Below are positions 19,087-28,184 of a DNA stretch of 64,000 nucleotides, piece by piece; the first letter of the stretch is position 1; every line of letters starts with the position of its first letter. A model generated the notes under the pieces. The model was not told where the DNA came from and searched no databases. It saw nothing but the letters and a program-made list of their open reading frames with translations. This DNA comes from Streptomyces sp. CGMCC 4.7035. GTDB taxonomy: Bacteria; Actinomycetota; Actinomycetes; Streptomycetales; Streptomycetaceae. The translations under genes and the position numbers were made by a program. Location: contig NZ_CP134053.1 of NCBI RefSeq assembly GCF_031583065.1, forward strand, positions 4,960,001 to 5,024,000, given 5' to 3'.

Positions 19087-20058
19087 ATGAGGACAACAGG
19101 CCGCCGCATGGTCATCGCGGCGTACGACGACGCCGAGCTCCTCGAGATCAGCTGCGTGACCAGCGTCCTCGACACGGCGAACCGGCAGGGCGCGAGCCCG
19201 CCCTACGAGGCCCGTCTGGCCACGCCCGAGGGCCGTCCGGTGCACTGCGCTTCCGGGCTGGTGCTGGCGAGTCAGGCGGCCCTGGAGAAGATCCGAGGGC
19301 CGGCGGACAGCCTGATCATCGTAGGCGGGCGCGGTCACCGGGCCGCCGCTGGCAACGCCCGGCTCGTCGAACACGTGCGGCGCCTGGCGAAGGTCAGCCG
19401 ACGGGTGGCGTCGGTTTGCACGGGGGCAAGTGTGCTGGCGGAGGCGGGGCTGCTGGACGGGCGGCGGGCGACCACCCACTGGTCCATCGCCGGCGAACTG
19501 GCCGCCCGTCACCCGGAGATCGAGGTGGATCCCGCCCCGCTGTAAATCCGCGACGGCCGGATCAGCACGGCCGCCGGCGTCACGAGCGCACTCGACCTCA
19601 CCCTCGCGTTCGTCGAGGAGGACCACGGGCCGGCGCTGGCCCGCTCGGTCGCCCGCATGATGGTGGCCTACCTCCAGCGTCCCGGAAACCAGGCACAGAT
19701 CAGCATGTTCGTCGCGGCACCCGCGCCCGGGCACCGCACCGTCCAGCAGGTCGTCGAGCACATCACCGCCGCGCTGGACCATGACCTGGGCGTACCCGCG
19801 CTCGCCGAGCGAGCCGGAGTGAGCGAGCGCCACCTGACAAGGCTCTTCCTCGACCACCTCGGGCAAACGCCCGCTCGCTTCGTCCGTACCGCGCGCACCG
19901 AGGCGGCATCCCAACTCCTGGTCAGCACGGAGCTGCCGCTCTCCGCCATTGCCCGGCGGTGCGGCTTCCGCTCCACCGAGACCCTGCGGCAGGCGTTCCT
20001 GGACCGGTACGGCACGACACCCAGCCAGCACCGGGCCATCCACGGCAGCACATCCTGA
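19087..20058 (+). pseudogene. GlxA-type AraC regulator with internal stop
   Basis: A 323-codon GlxA-family regulator: an N-terminal DJ-1/PfpI-like domain ([60 protein letters not shown]) and a C-terminal AraC helix-turn-helix pair (ALAERAGVSERHLTRLFLDH, then LSAIARRCGFRSTETLRQAF). The two halves are in one frame but separated by TAA at 19543-19545, where homologues normally read a codon followed by IRDGRISTAAG. A TAC-to-TAA change is the simplest explanation. Without readthrough only the sensor half is made. Divergent partner of the DJ-1 gene, which it likely regulated. Confidence 0.8.
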
Positions 20059-20498
20059 CCCTGTGCCACTCGAAAAGTCCTCGCTGCATGTCACGCGGCG
20101 TATCTGTACTCCGTTGATGAGGCCGCCGAGGATCCGAGTGTGCAGCAGCTTGTGGGCGTCGGCATTTGAAGGCAGTGGCCTGTTCCCGGGCAGTGGGTGT
20201 AGCTGGTTGCGCGCCTGGTCAGGCCGCGGCGTCGACGACGGCGGGCATTGCGTCTGCAAGCGTCGTCACCGACGGGTGGGCACTCGCCGTCTCCGCGGAT
20301 CCCCCGAGCGAGCTACCCGGCTGTCCTCTCCCGGGGGACGCGGCCCCCGCCACAGGACGCTAGGCTCACCGTGCAAGACCGTCCGGCCCGCGGTGCCGTG
20401 TGGTGCGGATACCGAACGGGTCGTACCGAAAGAGCAGGCGGGCCGCGGACCACGGCCCGGTCCTGGTGCCGCTCAGGGCGGGACCTACAGGATCGCGG
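20059..20498. other. Intergenic region with short dispersed repeat
   Basis: 440 bases between the GlxA-type pseudogene and the histidine kinase. I see no gene. It contains a 21-base sequence (20297-20317) that recurs at 22848-22868. It probably also contains the kinase promoter, but I see no convincing hexamers. Confidence 0.4.
20297..20317 (+). repeat. 21-base direct repeat, copy 1
   Basis: This segment begins GGATCCCCCGAGCGAG and is identical over 21 bases to 22848-22868; after a divergent short spacer both continue with TGTCCTCTC. Copy 1 lies about 180 bases upstream of the histidine kinase start. Confidence 0.7.
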
Positions 20499-21805
20499 AT
20501 GATGATGACGGAAGACCCAGCAGCGCGTGAACCATCGGGTTCGGCATCCCCTGCGTCAACGGCGCGTGGGCAGGACAGGGGCCTATCCGCACGCGTGAAC
20601 CCGGTGGCCGCCGCGGCCGCCCGGCTCCGCGTGCTGTCGCGGTGGTGGGGATCGCGCTCTGCTGCCACCAGGGACTGTGGGGTCGCGCTTGTCTTCACGG
20701 TGCTGTCGTTCGCGGCGCCGCTGTCGCGGTTCGGGGTGCAGTTCGGCGACCTTCCCACCCATGGCGTCTCGGTCGCGAGTGTGCTGCTGTCCCTGGGGCA
20801 GACCCTGCCGCTCGCGGTGCGCACCCGGTGGCCGGCTGCCTGCCTCGCGGTGGTGGGGGCTTCGTTCGCGGTGTACGAGTGCCTGGGCTACCCGCCGAGC
20901 TTCGGCAGTCTGGGGCTGTACGTCGCGCTGTACTCCGCGGGTGTCCACCAGGACCGCCTTCGGCGGGTCGTACCGCTGGCGGCGACGGGCGGGTACGTGG
21001 TCTTCGGCGTCGTCCTGCACGTGCTGGGCTCGCCCGAGGGCCTGACCGACTACGTGCTCTATTACATGGTCCTGGCGGTGGTGTGGGGCCTGGGTGTCCA
21101 GGTACGTGGGCGGCGGGCGCAGGAGGCCGAGCGACGGCGCCTGTCCGCGCAGATGGCCATCGCGGCGGAACGCAGCCGTCTGGCTGGGGAGTTGCACGAC
21201 GTGGTGACCCACCATGTGACCGCGATGGTGGTGCAGGCAGGTGCTGCGCAGTACCTGACCGAGTCGCCGGACCGCCTCCACGAGGCCCTCGAAGCCATCA
21301 GCGGCACCGGCCGCCGCGCGCTGGCCGAGCTGCGGTTCCTGCTCGGGGTGCTGGAGGCGACCGGTGATGCGGCGCCCCGGGAGCGGACGCCGGTGCCGGG
21401 CCGGGTGCCTGATCTGGTGGAGCAGACACGAGCGAGCGGCCAGCCGATCGAGTTGGTCGAGGACGGAGAGCAGCCGGCCATGGCCACAGGTGCCCAGCTC
21501 ACGGCGTATCGCGTCGTGCAGGAATCCCTGACGAACGCCGTGAAGTACGCCGCGGGCCGGCGGACGCTGGTGCGGCTCGCGCACACCCCCGACTGGACGG
21601 ACATCGAGGTCACTACCGCCGGGACGGCCGACGGCGCTCCCGCGTCCACCGCCCCGCTGGGCGGCGGCCCGCACGTCTCGGGCGGCCGGGGCCTGACCGG
21701 GCTGCGGGAACGGGTGGAAATGCTGGGGGCGAGTTCGCGGCTGGGCCCAGCCCGGAAGGCGGGTTCCGCGTGCACGCACGCATTCCCGCGGGAGGTGCCG
21801 CGTGA
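20499..21805 (+). pseudogene. NarL-type sensor histidine kinase, frameshifted at C-terminus
   Basis: A membrane histidine kinase of about 435 residues. N-terminal hydrophobic helices (GVALVFTVLSFAAPLS, LYVALYSAG, GGYVVFGVVLHVLGS, YMVLAVVWGLGVQV) precede a HisKA_3 dimerisation box ELHDVVTHHVTAMVVQAGAA and an ATPase domain with VVQESLTNAVKYAAG and GRGLTGLRERVEMLG. There the frame breaks: one G missing from the run near 21724-21728. Restoring it gives EFAAGPSPEGGFRVHARIPA and a stop at 21803-21805 overlapping the response-regulator GTG, clearly the ancestral arrangement. As read, the last 25 residues are replaced and the frame runs on for hundreds of bases. ATG triplet at 20499-20507 is the likely start. 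Confidence 0.75.
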
Positions 21806-22500
21806 GTGTTCCGCCCCCTGCGATCAGGGTGCTGGTCTGCGAAGACCAGGCCCTCGTGCGTGCCGGCTTCGTCACGATCCTCTCCGCCCAGCCCGACATG
21901 GAGGTCGTGGGCGAGGCCGTGGACGGCCGGGAGGCGATCCGGATCGCGCAGGAGCTGAAGCCGGACGTCGTCGTCATGGACATCCGTATGCCCCTGCTCG
22001 ACGGAATCGAGGCCACCCGCCGCCTGGCGGGGCCCGACTCCGCCAGCCCCGCCAGGATCCTCGTCGTGACGACCTTCAACGTCGACGAGTACGTGTACGA
22101 GGCCCTGCGCGCAGGCGCCAGCGGCTTCCTGCTGAAGGACGCCCCGCCGCCCGAACTGATCAACGCCGTACACGTCGTCGCCCGCGGCGAGTCCCTCCTG
22201 GCCCCCGCCGTCACCCGCACCCTGATCGGCCGCTTCGCCGAACGCGTACGCCCCTCCGCCGCCCCCGCGTCCCCCGAGCGCGAGCGCCTGAAGGTCCTCA
22301 CCCCCCGCGAGCACGAGGTCCTGCTCCTCATCAGCGAGGGCCTGTCGAACGCCGAGATCGCCACCGAGCTGGTCATCAGCCACGAGACCGTGAAGACCTA
22401 CGTCTCCCGCATCCTCACCAAACTGGACCTCCGCGACCGCGTCCAGGCGGTGGTCCTGGCGTACCGGGCGGGGTTGGCGGGGGACGGCGACCGAGCCTGA
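21802..22500 (+). CDS. NarL/FixJ-family response regulator
   Basis: 232 residues: receiver domain with acidic pocket VLVCEDQALVRAGF, phospho-acceptor Asp in VVVMDIRMPLLDG, Thr/Ser in VTTFNVDEYVYEAL and Lys in LLKDAPPPEL, then a LuxR-type helix-turn-helix LTPREHEVLLLISEGLSNAE and SHETVKTYVSRILTKLDLRD. GTG start overlaps the kinase stop (GTGA), so it is coupled to the kinase and should be its partner. Targets are unknown; the S33 peptidase downstream is a possible one. The receiver and DNA-binding domains are both intact even though the kinase gene carries a frameshift. Confidence 0.92.
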   Translation: MSVPPPAIRVLVCEDQALVRAGFVTILSAQPDMEVVGEAVDGREAIRIAQELKPDVVVMDIRMPLLDGIEATRRLAGPDSASPARILVVTTFNVDEYVYEALRAGASGFLLKDAPPPELINAVHVVARGESLLAPAVTRTLIGRFAERVRPSAAPASPERERLKVLTPREHEVLLLISEGLSNAEIATELVISHETVKTYVSRILTKLDLRDRVQAVVLAYRAGLAGDGDRA

Positions 22501-22981
22501 CGGCCCTGTGCCCCCGGCCGGGGCCGGAAAACGCGGCCACGGCCGCGTCCCCTCCCCGACCGACCACCCCGCCGAGGCGGTATCCGGACCATGGACCGGC
22601 TCGCCCGATCGGCATGCTCCCCACCCTACGTGGCTCTCTGGTCCACCAGGACCGGACCACCCGCGTCGTTCCGGCCACCCGCGGAATGTCGGCACGAAGC
22701 AGGATGCCCGACAGCACTGTCCGGTTGTTCGGACGCTTGCACCTCGGGTGATCCGTGCGGCGCGGCAAGCCGGCAGCACGGCTCGATCCGCGCCGACAGC
22801 TCATCCGATACGCCCCACGGCGGCCGCTCCGTTCTCAGGGTCGCCCAGGATCCCCCGAGCGAGCTACCTGATGTGTCCTCTCTGCGGTGACGCGCGCCAC
22901 CGGTGGTCTCTTGTTGACTCGAATCGTCAACACAACGGCCGCACCAGGCCGGCCGACCAGCGAGCAGCTAAGGACAACGCC
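22501..22981. other. Intergenic region before S33 peptidase
   Basis: 481 bases with no gene I can support. AACGCGGCCACGGCCGCG near 22530-22547 can form a short GC stem that may serve as terminator for the response regulator. A 21-base repeat copy lies at 22848-22868. GTTGACTCGAATCG near 22912-22926 is AT-richer and could be part of the peptidase promoter. Confidence 0.4.
22848..22868 (+). repeat. 21-base direct repeat, copy 2
   Basis: Identical over 21 bases to 20297-20317, and followed by the shared TGTCCTCTC. Copy 2 lies about 115 bases upstream of the peptidase start. Confidence 0.7.
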
Positions 22982-24589
22982 ATGACGACGACACGCAGTT
23001 CCGCGAAGCACGGTTTCCCCAGAGGCCGCCGAATCGCCGCAACTGTGTTGGTTTCCACGCTGGCAGGAACCGCACTGGCCGCGTGTGGTGCCGACGCCAA
23101 GGGCGCGCAACCGGCCAATGTCTCCGGCAAGAGCGCCGGCCAGACTGCGGGCGCCGCCGAGATCACCTGGGGCAAGTGCCCGGCACTGGCCGAGGGACAA
23201 ACCCGTGACCCCCACCTGGCCTGCGGGACGTTGGAGGTGCCCTTGGACTACCAGAACCCGGGCGGCACGAAGATCGACGTGGCGGTCTCCCGGCTGTCCA
23301 CCGCCAAACCCGGGAAACGACGTGGCGTCCTGCTGCTGAATCCCGGTGGGCCGGCCCTGGGCGGTCTCGACACGCCCGAAACCATGGCGCCCACGCTGCC
23401 GAAGTCCGTGCTGGAGCGCTACGACCTGATCGGCTTCGACCCGCGCGGCGTCGAACACAGCACCCCGCAGAGCTGCGGTCTCAAGGACCCCACCGTGACC
23501 GGGCTCTTCCCCTATCCCGCCGCGGACGGCTCGATCACCAAGAACCTGGCCCTCGCCAAAGCCGACGCCAAACAGTGCGCCGACACCGTCGGCAAGAACC
23601 TGCGGTACTACAACACCGCCAACACCGCCCGCGACATGGACCGCATCCGCCAGGCACTCGGTGAGCAGAAGATCTCCTACTGGGGCCAGTCCTACGGCAC
23701 CTACCTCGGCGCCGTCTACCGCTCCCTCTTCCAGAACCACACCGACCGCATGATCCTGGAAGGCAACGTCGACCCCACCAAGGTCTGGGCCAACCAAGTC
23801 GCGGACACCTGGGGCAAGGGCATGGCCGACCGGTTCCCCGACGCCGCCCGCGTCGCCGCGGCCAAGGACAGCACCCTCAAGCTGGGTACGAACGTCGCGC
23901 AGGTGACCCACACCTACCTCACCCTCGCCGACCGGCTCGACCGCACGCCCGCAGCGATTCCCGGCGCATCGGCGTCGCTGGACGGAGCGCTGCTGCGGAA
24001 CATGACCTACGCCCTGCTCCTGCACAACAACACCCTTCCCGTGCTCACCAACTTCTGGAAAGCCGCCGACGACCTGACCCACGGCAGCACCACGGCCGCC
24101 GACGCCGCGGTTCTCAAGGAGGTGTTCGCCGACACACCGACGTCCCCGGGCATCCCCGCGGACAACCAGGCCACCATGTTCATGGCTCTCACCTGCGGCG
24201 ACGCCGAATGGCCGCACGACGTCGACGGCTACGCCGCCCGCACCGCCGCCGACCGCGAGAAGTGGCCGCTCACCGCGGGCATGCCCGCCAACATCTGGGC
24301 ATGCGCCTACTGGGACAAGCCGGCTGAGGCGACGGTCAAGGTGGTGCCCGGCGGCCCGCGCAACACCCTGATCCTCCAGAACCGCCGGGACAACGCCACC
24401 ACGTGGGAAAGCGGCGTCGGACTGCACAAGGCCCTCGGTGACGGCTCCGCCTTCGTCGGCGTCGACAACGGCGGGCACTACGTCTACAACGAAGGCTCCG
24501 CCTGCGCCGACAAGGCCACCGTCGGCCTGCTGACCACCGGCCACCTGCCGGACAAGGACGTCTACTGCACCGATGTCACCCAGAAGTAA
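22982..24589 (+). CDS. Secreted S33 tripeptidyl aminopeptidase, lipoprotein
   Basis: 535 residues of the Streptomyces mycelial/tripeptidyl aminopeptidase type (alpha/beta hydrolase, peptidase S33 with C-terminal TAP-like domain). The N-terminus has a twin-basic stretch FPRGRRIAATVLVSTL and a lipobox LAGTALAAC, so it should be a surface lipoprotein. Catalytic features: LLLNPGGPALGG (oxyanion), IGFDPRGVEHS, nucleophile SYWGQSYGTYLGAVY, acid region NTLILQNRRDNATTW and histidine VDNGGHYVYNEG. ATG 22982 is chosen because it is followed directly by the signal peptide; the longer open frame is GC noise. It removes tripeptides from extracellular peptides, by family knowledge. Confidence 0.9.
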   Translation: MTTTRSSAKHGFPRGRRIAATVLVSTLAGTALAACGADAKGAQPANVSGKSAGQTAGAAEITWGKCPALAEGQTRDPHLACGTLEVPLDYQNPGGTKIDVAVSRLSTAKPGKRRGVLLLNPGGPALGGLDTPETMAPTLPKSVLERYDLIGFDPRGVEHSTPQSCGLKDPTVTGLFPYPAADGSITKNLALAKADAKQCADTVGKNLRYYNTANTARDMDRIRQALGEQKISYWGQSYGTYLGAVYRSLFQNHTDRMILEGNVDPTKVWANQVADTWGKGMADRFPDAARVAAAKDSTLKLGTNVAQVTHTYLTLADRLDRTPAAIPGASASLDGALLRNMTYALLLHNNTLPVLTNFWKAADDLTHGSTTAADAAVLKEVFADTPTSPGIPADNQATMFMALTCGDAEWPHDVDGYAARTAADREKWPLTAGMPANIWACAYWDKPAEATVKVVPGGPRNTLILQNRRDNATTWESGVGLHKALGDGSAFVGVDNGGHYVYNEGSACADKATVGLLTTGHLPDKDVYCTDVTQK

Positions 24590-24906
24590 CCCGCCGGAGC
24601 GCGGTGTTTGCCTGTCCGGCTGACGGCCAGAGGGGATACGCGAGAGTCGACATGGGGCATCGTGGGCGTGAACTCCTCCAGCGTCGGCACTGCTGCTTGG
24701 CGATCGCGGTCTGGATGATCACGATCTGTTCAGGCCGTCTTGGCGGCGAAGGGGCCGCCGGGGAATCCTCCGAGATGTGCGGCCCGAACAGCACGGCCTG
24801 CGGCACCGCGGCGGCGTCTGGTCCAGCAGGAAGGACCCGGCGAGCTGTCCCTCGTCCGGGTCTTCGGTTCCTCGGCCCCTTCTCGGCGAGGCTCCCGAGC
24901 CGGCTT
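24590..24906. other. Intergenic region before IS630 element
   Basis: 317 bases between the peptidase and the left end of the IS630-type element. No gene, hairpin with U-run or repeat was recognised. A minus-strand frame here (with EQIVIIQTAIAKQQCRRW) looks faintly protein-like but I cannot place it. Confidence 0.35.
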
Positions 24907-26126
24907 CTAGTGCTGGATTCCTCATTACCTGGGTATATGTGCTGGTGGCGGGGTGGTTCGGGTGCTCGGGGGCGGGTGCTGGACGGTGGTGTTACGGGCA
25001 CGGCCGAGCCGTGACATGAGCGAGGAACGAGTCGTGCTTCGGCTGTCGCGAGCACGTAAGGCGCCGCGCGATCTGGCGGTGCGGGCTCGGATGGTCGAGT
25101 TGAGCTGGTCGGGACAGCGAGTACCGGCGATCGCGGACGAGTTGCGAAGCAGTCCCAAGACAGTCCGCCGCTGGTTGCACCGCTTCAACCGCTCGGGCCT
25201 GGACGGGCTGGAAGACCTGGGGGGACAGGGCCGCAAGCGGCGGATCACCGAGGCGGAACGCTCCCAGATCATCGGCCTGGTCAAACGGCCGGCACCGGGT
25301 CGGCTGACCGTGCAGGCCGACGGGGAGCTGGCCGCGGCGGACGAGGCCGGGCCGCCGGAGTGGACCCTCGATGCACTGGCGGCTGAGGCCGGGCGGCTGG
25401 GCATCGAGATCGGCCGCAGTCAGGTCCGCCGGATCCTGCTGGCCGAGGGGGTGCGCTGGCGTCGCACCCGATCCTGGACCCGCTCGAAGGACGCGGACTT
25501 CGAGGGAAAAGGACAAGGATCATCGAGCTCTACACCTGCCCGCCCGAAGGCGCAACGGTCGTCTGCGCCGACGAACTCGGACCGGTGATCCCACGCTCCT
25601 TCCCGCCGGCGCCGGGCTGGTCGCTGGACGGCCACCGCATCAAATCCGAGGTCGACTACGGTCGCGGGCCGGAGAAGACCTGGGTTTACGGCGCTCCGCG
25701 GGTCAGGGACGGACACGAGGTCACGATGACTGCTTCCTCCCGTAACAGTGCCTTCTACCAGCAGTTTCTTCAGAAGGTCGAGGCAGCCAATCCCACCGGG
25801 GACATCTACGTCGTCACCGACAACCTGTCCTCGCACAACAGCCTGTCCACCCGGACCTGGCTGGAAGACCACCCCCGAATCCGGCACGTCTTCATCCCGT
25901 CGGAGCCTGCTGGCTCAACCTTCAGGAAGGCTGGTGGCGCATCTTTCGCAAGGCTGCCCTCGCCGGCCAGTCGTTCGCCGGGCCACCCGAGATCGATCAA
26001 GCAACCCGCCTGGCAACATCCCAGCTGAACGCTCGAGCCCGGCCCTGGGTATGGGGAAGACCCGCACCACCAACCCGGTTACTGCGGCACCGGTATGTGT
26101 ACTCCGTTTGAGGAATCCAGCACTAG
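24907..26126 (+). mobile_element. IS630-family insertion sequence
   Basis: The ends are an exact 18-base inverted repeat: CTAGTGCTGGATTCCTCA at 24907-24924 and its complement at 26109-26126. Taking TA at 24908-24909 and at 26124-26125 as the duplicated target, the element proper is 24910-26123 (1214 bases) inserted at a TA, as the IS630/Tc1 group does. The transposase stop lies inside the right repeat. The right end is only 11 bases from the start of a histidine kinase gene, so insertion replaced that gene's leader. Uninterrupted ends but a frameshifted transposase: probably immobile unless helped in trans. Confidence 0.85.
25016..26111 (+). pseudogene. IS630 transposase, two frameshifts
   Basis: About 365 residues when read across three frames. 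The first frame has the N-terminal helix-turn-helix IADELRSSPKTVRRWLHRFN and LGIEIGRSQVRRILLAEGVR. After loss of one A in the run near 25510 the next frame gives VVCADELGPVIP (first catalytic Asp), KTWVYGAPRV and YVVTDNLSSHNS (second Asp). After a second break near 25910 the last frame gives WLNLQEGWWRIFRKAAL with the catalytic Glu, ending VYSV-stop at 26109-26111. All DDE residues survive, so the lesions are recent or are sequence errors; some IS630 relatives use programmed frameshifting, but two breaks make that unlikely. Confidence 0.8.
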
Positions 26127-26137
26127 GCTTGGCTGCC

Positions 26138-27328
26138 ATGTTGCGCCGCTTGATGGCTCTGCCACGGATACACACCGTCTACGACGTGTCGATCGCGGTG
26201 TTGGTGGCCCTGGTGACCTCGCGCTACGACGAATCGTACGACGTGCTCACAGGTTGCACGATGGCCCTGGCCCTGCTGTTCCGGCGCCATCGGCCGATGC
26301 TGGTGATGTGCGTGGTCTCGGGACTTGCGCTGATCCAGTACGTGGTGACAAATAACTTGGCCGCGTACGACATGGCGCTGCTCGTCGCGATGGTTTCCGT
26401 GGTCGCCCACACCCGGACGATGTGGCATGCCTACGCTGCCGGTGCGGGCGTGGTGCTGGGCGTGATGGCGCTTTTCGGCGGGATGCTTCCGTTCGGCAGG
26501 GCGGCGACCGAGAGTTTGAGCGACATCGTCGCGTTCGGTGGTGTCTGTGCGGCCGTATGGCTGACCGCCATGGTGCTGCGGACGCGTCGGCTGTACGTGG
26601 CCAGCCTGGAGGCCCGAGCCGCCACGGCTGAACGGGAGCGTGAGCACCTGGTGCGGCTCGCGGCCGCCGAGGAACGCGCCGAGATCGCCCGGGAGTTGCA
26701 CGATGTGGTCGCCCACAGCCTGGCGGTGATGATTCTGCAGGCCGACGGTGCCGGATACGTCCTCAAGACGGATCCCGACAAGGCTGGTTCCGCGTTGCAG
26801 GCGATCGGCGACACCGGGCGTGACGCGCTGGCGGACATGCATCGGATCGTGCGGGTGCTGCGTGGCGGCCGCGCCTCAGGCCAGGGCGAGGCGCCGGATG
26901 CGGATGCCGACCGCCGCCGGGTCTCGCTGGACGATCTGGAGACCGTGGCCGAACGGGCCCGCACCGCCGGGCTGAAGGTAACGTTGACGGTCGAAGGCGA
27001 ACGGGACGGGCTGTCGACGGCGGATGAACTGACCGTGTTGCGGATCGTCCAGGAGAGCCTGACCAACGTGCTGCGGCATGCCGGTCCCGGCGCGGACGTC
27101 ACGATCACGCTGCGGTTCGACAAGGACGTGGTGCTGATCGGCGTGGTCGACGACGGCGCCGGCAAGCTGGCCGGCTCCGTGCCCGCGTCGGAAAGGGTCA
27201 GCGGTGGGAACGGTCTCGTAGGCATGCGCGAGCGCGTGGAGGTGTCCGGCGGCAGTTTCACCGCCGGACCGCGCCTGGGCACGGGTTGGCAGGTCGCTGC
27301 GGAGCTGCCGGTAAGGACGACGGGATGA
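26138..27328 (+). CDS. NarL-type sensor histidine kinase
   Basis: 396 residues: N-terminal membrane helices (YDVSIAVLVALVTSR, MALALLFRR, LVMCVVSGLALIQYVV, GAGVVLGVMALFGGM, AFGGVCAAVWLTAMVL), a short coiled stretch, HisKA_3 box with the phospho-acceptor in ARELHDVVAHSLAVMILQAD, and an ATPase domain VLRIVQESLTNVLRHAG, VDDGAG, GNGLVGMRERVEVSGG. ATG 26138 is 11 bases past the IS630 end and has no Shine-Dalgarno, because the leader was replaced by the insertion; ATG 26153 is an alternative, also without one. The stop overlaps the regulator start (ATGA). It heads a locus with an ABC exporter and may sense a toxic compound or envelope stress. Confidence 0.88.
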   Translation: MLRRLMALPRIHTVYDVSIAVLVALVTSRYDESYDVLTGCTMALALLFRRHRPMLVMCVVSGLALIQYVVTNNLAAYDMALLVAMVSVVAHTRTMWHAYAAGAGVVLGVMALFGGMLPFGRAATESLSDIVAFGGVCAAVWLTAMVLRTRRLYVASLEARAATAEREREHLVRLAAAEERAEIARELHDVVAHSLAVMILQADGAGYVLKTDPDKAGSALQAIGDTGRDALADMHRIVRVLRGGRASGQGEAPDADADRRRVSLDDLETVAERARTAGLKVTLTVEGERDGLSTADELTVLRIVQESLTNVLRHAGPGADVTITLRFDKDVVLIGVVDDGAGKLAGSVPASERVSGGNGLVGMRERVEVSGGSFTAGPRLGTGWQVAAELPVRTTG

Positions 27329-27999
27329 ATGAGATGAGCGGGCCGATCCGTGTCGTCGTGGTGGACGACCAGCCACTGATCCGGGCGGGATTCGCCATGG
27401 TGCTGGCCGCGCAGAGTGACATCGAGGTCGTGGGCGAGGCGGAGAACGGCGCGGACGCCCTGAGGCTGCTGGCAGCCACCAAGGCCGATGTCGTCATCAT
27501 GGACATCCGCATGCCCGTCATGGACGGGGTCGAGGCGACGCGCCGATTGACCGGACTCCCGGAAGCCCCCCGGGTGCTGGTGCTCACCACCTTCGACACC
27601 GATGAGGACGCCTTCGCCGCACTGCAGGCGGGAGCGAGTGGCTTCCTGCTGAAGAACACCCCACCGCAGGAAGTCGTGACGGCGATCCGTGTCGTGGCGG
27701 GCGGCGAGTCCGTCGTGGCCCCGCGCATCACCCGCCAGCTCCTGGACCGGTTCGCGGGCAAGCTGGACCCTTCGCCCCGCCACGACGCACGGCTGGACCT
27801 GTTGACCACGCGCGAACGGGACGTGCTCGGGCTGATAGCCGAGGGCCTCTCCAACAGTGAGATCGCCGCTCGCCTGTTCATCGCCGAGGCGACCGTGAAG
27901 ACCCACTTCGGAAAGATCCTCACCAAGCTGGACCTGCGCGACCGCGTGCAGGCCGTCATCTTCGCCTACGACGTGGGCCTCGTCAGCCCCGCGAGCTGA
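27325..27999 (+). CDS. NarL/FixJ-family response regulator
   Basis: 224 residues: receiver domain (VVVVDDQPLIRAGFAMVL, phospho-acceptor in VVIMDIRMPVMDG, LTTFDTDEDAF, LLKNTPPQEV) and LuxR-type DNA-binding domain (LTTRERDVLGLIAEGLSNSE, AEATVKTHFGKILTKLDLRD). ATG 27325 overlaps the kinase stop, so the two are coupled partners. Likely target is the ABC/FtsX operon beginning about 200 bases downstream, inferred from position. It is about as close to the regulator at 21802 as paralogues of this family usually are. Confidence 0.92.
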   Translation: MNEMSGPIRVVVVDDQPLIRAGFAMVLAAQSDIEVVGEAENGADALRLLAATKADVVIMDIRMPVMDGVEATRRLTGLPEAPRVLVLTTFDTDEDAFAALQAGASGFLLKNTPPQEVVTAIRVVAGGESVVAPRITRQLLDRFAGKLDPSPRHDARLDLLTTRERDVLGLIAEGLSNSEIAARLFIAEATVKTHFGKILTKLDLRDRVQAVIFAYDVGLVSPAS

Positions 28000-28014
28000 G
28001 TCCTCGGCGGGACC

Positions 28015-28040
28015 GGGACTACGACTGCAGTCGCAGTCCC
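28015..28040 (+). terminator. Candidate terminator hairpin after response regulator
   Basis: GGGACT and CGAC pair with GTCG and AGTCCC around a TGCA centre, with one mismatch, followed by a C-rich rather than U-rich run. It starts 16 bases after the regulator stop, so termination or attenuation between the two-component pair and the export operon is plausible. Confidence 0.45.
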
Positions 28041-28184
28041 GCCCTCCCCTCCCGGTCGCAGCTCCGCGGCGCGGAGATCAGGCGCTGAACCGATGTGCCG
28101 GGCCGCCCATTTCCCGAGAATTAACCGTGTTGATCGACGAACGGTCGACAAACAACATCGGAAGTAACTTTCTCGGAGGCTGTG

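Noticed and set aside
20101..20115. Remnant of a second IS630 right end (TATCTGTACTCCGTT resembles the end of the IS630 gene)
   Set aside because: Only 15 bases with one mismatch, and the terminal repeat sequence does not follow.
20583..22376. A 597-codon antisense frame under the kinase and regulator genes
   Set aside because: Composition is Arg/Ser/Ala noise; both genes on the plus strand have clear domains.
24576..25055. A minus-strand gene across the IS630 left end
   Set aside because: The frame crosses the IS boundary and lacks a plausible start; only a short EQIVIIQTAIAK stretch looks protein-like.
25016..26111. Programmed frameshifting in the IS630 transposase
   Set aside because: Two separate breaks in different directions of repair, without an evident slippery heptamer at the second; decay or sequence error is simpler.
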